Of a DNA stretch of 64,000 bases, positions 59,996 through 64,000 are shown in pieces; position 1 is the first letter of the stretch, and each line of letters starts with the position of its first letter. Source of the stretch: Turbatrix aceti (lineage: Eukaryota > Nematoda > Chromadorea > Rhabditida > Panagrolaimidae); assembly GCA_963969345.1 (NCBI GenBank), contig OZ017770.1, forward strand, positions 5,155,246 to 5,219,245, in the 5' to 3' direction. Below the pieces are notes generated by a model. That model was not told the DNA's origin. It saw nothing but the letters and a program-made list of their open reading frames with translations, and made no database searches. The translations under genes were made by a program, and so were the position numbers.

Positions 59996-61823
59996 ATGTC
60001 GGCAGATGCAGGCCCGACGTCGTCCGCGACATTCTTGGATGTCGACATGGAAGACGTCGATTCCTCGCTGGCCGAGCAGTTTCTCAACATGGACGAGGAC
60101 GTTGCCGCCGACGAAGTCCTGCCGGCGCCTGTCACCGCGGAATCGGCAAACCAGCCGCAGGACGCTGCTACCGAGCAGGTCCAGGAATATTCCGTGCCCG
60201 CAGGTGACGGTACCGATCAATCGACCGATCAGCTGGCTTCAGATGCCCCTGAAAACATGGATCAATACTTCCTGGAAGCAGAAATGGCGGAAGAAGGCGT
60301 CTGGACGGATGCCGTGTACGATGGTCAGCAGTACGGTGAATACACCGACTGGGGTGAGTACTACGATCCCAACCAGGTGTACGCCGAGGGCACCGAGATG
60401 GAATACGCTGGCGAAGGCGTCGAGTACGCTGTCGAGCACCAGGAAGGCGCTGTCTACGCTCAGGTAGAACAAGAACAAGAAGAAAACGAAGAGGTACCCG
60501 ATTCGGAAGTTTCGATGCCTGAAGACGGAGAAGCGAACTACTCATCGTCTGAGAAGTCGAAATCCGAGACATCGGACAGCGAGACCGAAGAACGCCAGGC
60601 CGAAGAGGGCCAAGAGGAAGATCACTGGCTTGAACAGCCCACCGACGAAATCATGTACGCTGGAGACGGCGAAATCGGTGGTGAGCAGCTCTCCGGGGGC
60701 GAGGACGACGACGACGATTTTGGAGAACAAAATGAGAAGCGGCGTGTGCCGAAAAACGACCAGAAGGATCTCACTGCGTACTACCGAGAAGCCGGGGATC
60801 GGAAACGGTTGGCTATTGTTACCGGGCCTAAAGTTAGTTGTTTTTATGAATTGGATGATAAAATACCGTATTTTAGGACAACCGCCTGAAACCCGGCCTC
60901 CTCTCGGTTACTGCCCGCATGGCGCGTGCCGGTCTCATGTACAATTCTTTCACGGACCCAAACATTGCCGAAGAAGCCTACGGCGAAGCAACGGTCCCCG
61001 ACGCATTTGTCTACCGATCAGAGATTATTCGGGAGCAACTCATCCGGGATATTGTTGAACCCGAAATACAGTTCCCCGTCGACCGCCCCTTGATTATTCT
61101 GGCTGCCAAGCGTATTGCACCGTTCCTGGCTAATGATGACGATCCATCGACTCAGCATCCCCTTGGAACGAGTCCGGACACGCTGGAGAAGCTTCCTTGG
61201 TACGGTTACATGAAGATGCAGGCTAAGGTTGCGACTATCCGAGAGCAGTACGAAGCCTATAGCTGGGCATGCGAGCGGGTTTATAAGGAACGCATGGCGA
61301 AGGCTGCAGCCCTGGCTCACGAATTTGAGCCTGCAACTGAGGATAACTGTGCCAGAACGAGGGCTACTGTCAAGGTTGCTGATCGAACGAGAATTGAGTA
61401 TCCGTTAGTTTTTTCCTGACAGAACAATTTTTTTCGTGCTAAGAAAAAAAGTGTCAAGAAATAGATTTTTTTTGTTTCAAGACAGCATTTTTTTTCGTGT
61501 CAAGAAACTTTTTTTTTCAAACATGTTATTTCGTTCCAAAAATTTTTTTCGTGCAAAGAAACTTTTTTTTGTGCAGGAAGAATCCAGAACCCACGAACGA
61601 TTTCCAATTTGCCTACCAAAATTCCCAACTGACAAGCTCGCTGTCAGCCGCGATCTCCTCCGAAGTCCACCGTTCTTCCGTGCTCGGCGACGTCGACGAC
61701 TGCGCCAGAATTGCCGGCGAAGCTGCGACGCGAAGATTCGCAAAGTCCGTCAAGCGCGAGACTCGCAACGACAAGCCCCGCATTGTAATCAAGCAAGGTG
61801 GAAGAATCGTGGCCCGACAATAA
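59996..61823 (+). CDS. Acidic protein of unknown function
   Basis: Three exons (59996-60832, 60877-61403, 61577-61823) give 536 residues. Start at 59996 (MSADAGPTSSATFLDVDMED). Residues 1-260 are very rich in Asp, Glu, Gln, Tyr and Ser, for example YTDWGEYYDPNQVYAEGTEM, EYAVEHQEGAVYAQ, SSSEKSKSETSDSETEERQA and GGEDDDDDFGEQ. From about 265 a folded-looking region begins (LTAYYREAGDRKRLAIVTGP, LLSVTARMARAGLMYNSFTD, EIIREQLIRDIVEPEIQFPV, LIILAAKRIAPFLANDDDPS, WYGYMKMQAKVATIREQYEA). The C-terminus is basic (RRFAKSVKRETRNDKPRIVI then KQGGRIVARQ). An acidic low-complexity head with a basic tail suggests a nuclear or ribonucleoprotein factor, but no named domain was recognised. Codon use is noticeably more GC-rich than in neighbours, suggesting high expression. 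Confidence 0.8.
61404..61576 (+). repeat. Degenerate T-rich tandem repeat inside an intron
   Basis: The 173-base intron of the acidic protein gene consists of about five to six imperfect copies of a unit like TTTTTTTCGTGTCAAGAAA, about 25-35 bases apart. The acceptor (TTTTTTTTGTGCAG) is itself the last, cut-off copy, so the repeat arose by local duplication around the polypyrimidine tract. Confidence 0.8.
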
Positions 61824-61992
61824 TTATTGGGACATTTCTGTTTATTTTTTATTTTCAATTTTTGATATTCAATTTTGCAAAAAAAAAAATTTCGAAGGAA
61901 CCACGAAAGGAGCAACAGTTTGCGTATACATAATTAATTAGTAAATATTTATGACACTGATCATTGAATTCAGTTATGAAGTAGTTATGAAG

Positions 61993-62789
61993 TCATTCAT
62001 AGACCTTGTCGAGATTTTTGTCGACATAAAACTTGGCGAGTACTTCCACGTTTTCGTTGAAGTTAGGCAGGCGCTCCTTGAGGTGGTCTATCACGATGGC
62101 ATCCATATCTTCCTTCCCGTAGGCAGCGCTCAAAAGGATCTTGTGGCGGTACGGCGCAGCACCGGCAACGAAGCGGAAGAGCTTACGGGGAATAAAAGTG
62201 TGGTGATGATGCAGAGTGTGAAGATATGCCTCATTGATGATGTGTTTGAGGTTTTCAAAGTCGTCGCCTTTGGCGGTAAACGTTTGGACCATTTTCTCGA
62301 GAAAGTACCTCATGAATTCCAAGCCTCTAAAATATAAAAAAACACGTAAAAAATCAATTGAATGTTAGTCAATTGAACAAAAAAAAATATTTTTTTGCAG
62401 GGAAAAAACAAACCGTTTGAGCCAGAGTAACCCTTCAGTGGCAATACCCATTTTGCCGCCATGTTCTTCGAGATCGCTGTCAACCAGTTTTTGCAGAGTG
62501 GAGCGGCCTTGTTTGTCCTTCTGGTAGTAAACATCAATTTTGCCTATATTGGTGTTCAGATCGTTGGTTACGGGACTGAAAACTACGCCGAGACCTGCTA
62601 CAAAGGATGAGATCGTGCGACTGGCTTCCAGGAAGCCATCGGTTGGGATTTGGCCGTCGACCAGGATGGGAAACATTCGAGCTTCATCGTCAAAAATAGT
62701 GGATTTTACAGTCTAAAAAATTCAAAAATCTGAATAAAAATATACTCAACCCGAAAAAAAATAAAACCTACCGGAGCAGCAACCGCCAT
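61993..62789 (-). CDS. Glycolipid transfer protein (GLTP domain)
   Basis: Cytosolic protein that carries glycosphingolipids or ceramide-phosphate between membranes. Three exons: 62772-62789 (only 18 bases, MAVAAP), 62414-62712 and 61993-62326, giving 216 residues, normal for GLTP (about 209). Family landmarks: ILVDGQIPTDGFLEASRTI, FVAGLGVVFSPVTNDLNTNI, GKIDVYYQ, STLQKLVDSDLEEHG and LLWLKRGLEFMRYFLEKM. Here D-x3-N (Asp-Leu-Asn/Asn) and Trp-Leu-Lys-Arg correspond to the headgroup-recognition Asp, Asn, Lys and Trp of human GLTP. YLHTLHHHHTFIPRKLFRFV (recognition His region) and AAPYRHKILLSA follow, then LDKVYE at the end. A broken copy of its last exon lies 2.5 kb to the left. Confidence 0.93.
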
Positions 62790-63081
62790 GTTCAGGAATA
62801 CGAGACACCAAGACGACTGCTATGAGGCAGCAGCGGTTGCGCTAGAAGAAAACAACAATGGTGACTCATCACTCGTTAATTTTTTTGGGTGACGCAAAAA
62901 ACATTCCGACAGAAGAAACATGACGTGGATGCAAACCATTTAATATATGTTTCCAAGAGATACATGGTAACTCGTTTATTGTGTGCAAAAAAAAGTGTAC
63001 AAAATATCGCAACCTTAAAGCTAATCGATGAAAGAATGCAAAATAAATAATTTTTACAGTTTGATTAAAACAGTCGTCCTA
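62790..63081. other. Spacer between GLTP and Slingshot genes
   Basis: About 290 bases holding the GLTP 5' side and Slingshot 3' UTR (an AATAAATAA polyadenylation-like motif on the plus strand near 63042). No gene seen. Confidence 0.5.
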
Positions 63082-64000
63082 TTACGTCTTGATCAGTGAC
63101 GCAATCATTTTGGAGGTGTCAGAAAATCGAAACTCGTTTATGCGTTCTGAGGTGTCATTTTCGTAAATCTGCTGAGGATTTTCGAAAGCGTGTATCAGGT
63201 GGCGTACTCGTCGAGACTCGTCGGCGTTCAGGATTCGTCTAGTCATAACAACGCTCTGTAAACAAACAAAAATTTAAAAAAAAACTTGAATTATTCAACT
63301 CACTTTTGTTGTAGCACCGTGACGTGCATCTTCAAACTTTTTGCATCGTTGGCGTACCAATATGGGACTTACGGATTGTGAACGTGTCATCAGAGAACGG
63401 TTCCGGGAGAAACTGTCAAGATCGCAGCTAAAAATAATACGCGTGAAAAAAAGAGGATTTGGAAAGAAAAACTTACACAGAGTTAAACTTTTCACAGTTT
63501 TCAAGGCTCGCATTAGAATAATTGAAAATACGTCGATTAAAACTCGCTTGAAGCATGCCTGCAAAGGTTTCGAGCTGCTGCATAAATCCTTGATTTGGAG
63601 TTATGCAGTTCCGTTTCTTCCTGACGTATCGTAGCGCCACGTCAAGGGACCAGCCGTATTCCTTCATACAATAAGCGATAACGGTCGATGAAGACCGGCT
63701 TACGCCCTTCTTGCAGTGAACCAGAACCGAGACGCCCTCCTTTTTGGCGGCCTTGATGAACTCGTAAGTCTTGTGCCAATATGGCAATAAGTCTGTTTCC
63801 GTATTGTCAGAAACCCAGATTTTTAAATAGTTGAACTGATTAGGATAAAAGTTGTCAACTTCTTTGGTTACGTTGAGTATATATTTTACACTGAAGAAAA
63901 AAAAGTTGCAACAAAATACAAAAACTCGCAAATAAACTCACTTGTTGGTCTGCAACTCATCCCAATTCGAAGCATTCCACTCAGTTCCCAGATAGAGGTA
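63082..64000 (-). CDS. Slingshot-type cofilin phosphatase, C-terminal part (5' end outside window)
   Basis: Dual-specificity phosphatase that in other animals dephosphorylates cofilin to promote actin turnover. Visible from the window edge: YLYLGTEWNASNWDELQTNK, then VKYILNVTKEVDNFYPNQFN, YLKIWVSDNTETDLLPYWHK (general-acid Asp) and the active site VHCKKGVSRSSSTVIAYCMK (Cys-Lys-Lys-Gly-Val-Ser-Arg). These are followed by EYGWSLDVALRYVRKKRNC, ITPNQGFMQQLETFAGMLQA, SRNRSLMTRSQSVSP and a last exon ending SDTSKMIASLIKT. Phrases such as EWNASN, ILNVTKE(V/I)DNF and KEYGW distinguish Slingshot from other MKP-type phosphatases. The signature in human SSH is HCKMGVSRSAST, so the active site is intact. 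The tail after the catalytic domain is short (about 130 residues) compared with SSH1/2. The N-terminal SSH and DEK-C regions lie beyond the window. Confidence 0.93.

Noticed and set aside
1..64000. tRNA, rRNA, spliced-leader RNA genes, CRISPR arrays or complete transposons
   Set aside because: I scanned for T-loop motifs, snRNA signatures, regular direct-repeat arrays and transposase motifs by eye and found none that hold up.

Overview
This is a eukaryotic, AT-rich window. Most genes are split by short introns (about 44-60 bases, GT...TTTCAG or TTTTAG), with a few introns of 0.1-1.5 kb. The gene content points to a nematode: a hedgehog-related Wart-type secreted protein, two divergent nuclear hormone receptors, an LGC-type anion channel with a long M3-M4 loop, an UNC-82/NUAK kinase, a Mondo/MML-1 factor, and splice acceptors lying 2-13 bases before several start codons, as expected for spliced-leader addition. 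A Slingshot phosphatase and a WW-PDZ-FERM scaffold are present. As far as I recall, Slingshot is absent from Caenorhabditis, so a lineage outside that genus, perhaps early-branching, is suggested but not proven.

Layout. 0-1.3 kb: the 3' end of an Ariadne RBR ubiquitin ligase. 3.8-10.4 kb (+): an FRMPD4/Preso-like scaffold with a repeat-bearing 1.5 kb intron. 12.4-15.8 kb (+): MML-1/Mondo with two long polyglutamine tracts. 16.5-19.1 kb (-): an orphan seven-helix receptor with a large ectodomain. 19.3-24.9 kb (-): UNC-82/NUAK. 26.1-28.3 kb (-): a Cys-loop anion channel. 31.1-32.6 kb (+): an unrecognised helical protein and a small ER protein ending in KDEL, possibly an operon. 32.7-34.1 kb (-): NADP isocitrate dehydrogenase. 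34.9-36.3 kb (+): mitochondrial enoyl reductase (MECR). 37.4-39.1 kb (+): a Wart-domain secreted protein and a CPG4-like Cys-rich secreted protein. 39.4-39.8 kb (-): a secreted EF-hand protein. 40.3-41.9 kb (+): a nuclear receptor. 42.0-43.1 kb (-): a glycine/tyrosine repeat structural protein. 46.5-48.0 kb (+): a peptide-type GPCR. 48.3-49.3 kb (-): a Cys-rich single-pass membrane protein with a probable GC-AG intron. 50.7-51.3 kb (-): a 161-residue Met-Gly-Cys protein. 54.2-55.2 kb (-): a multi-Kazal secreted protein. 55.4-57.3 kb (-): a second nuclear receptor. 57.7-59.1 kb (-): a second GPCR. 59.4-59.7 kb: a decayed copy of the GLTP 3' end. 60.0-61.8 kb (+): a large acidic unknown protein. 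62.0-62.8 kb (-): glycolipid transfer protein (GLTP). 63.1-64 kb (-): the C-terminal half of Slingshot.

The genes are mostly independent housekeeping, signalling and secreted functions. There is no single multi-gene pathway. All exon joins were read by eye from splice signals, reading frame and similarity to families recalled from memory; no search was run.
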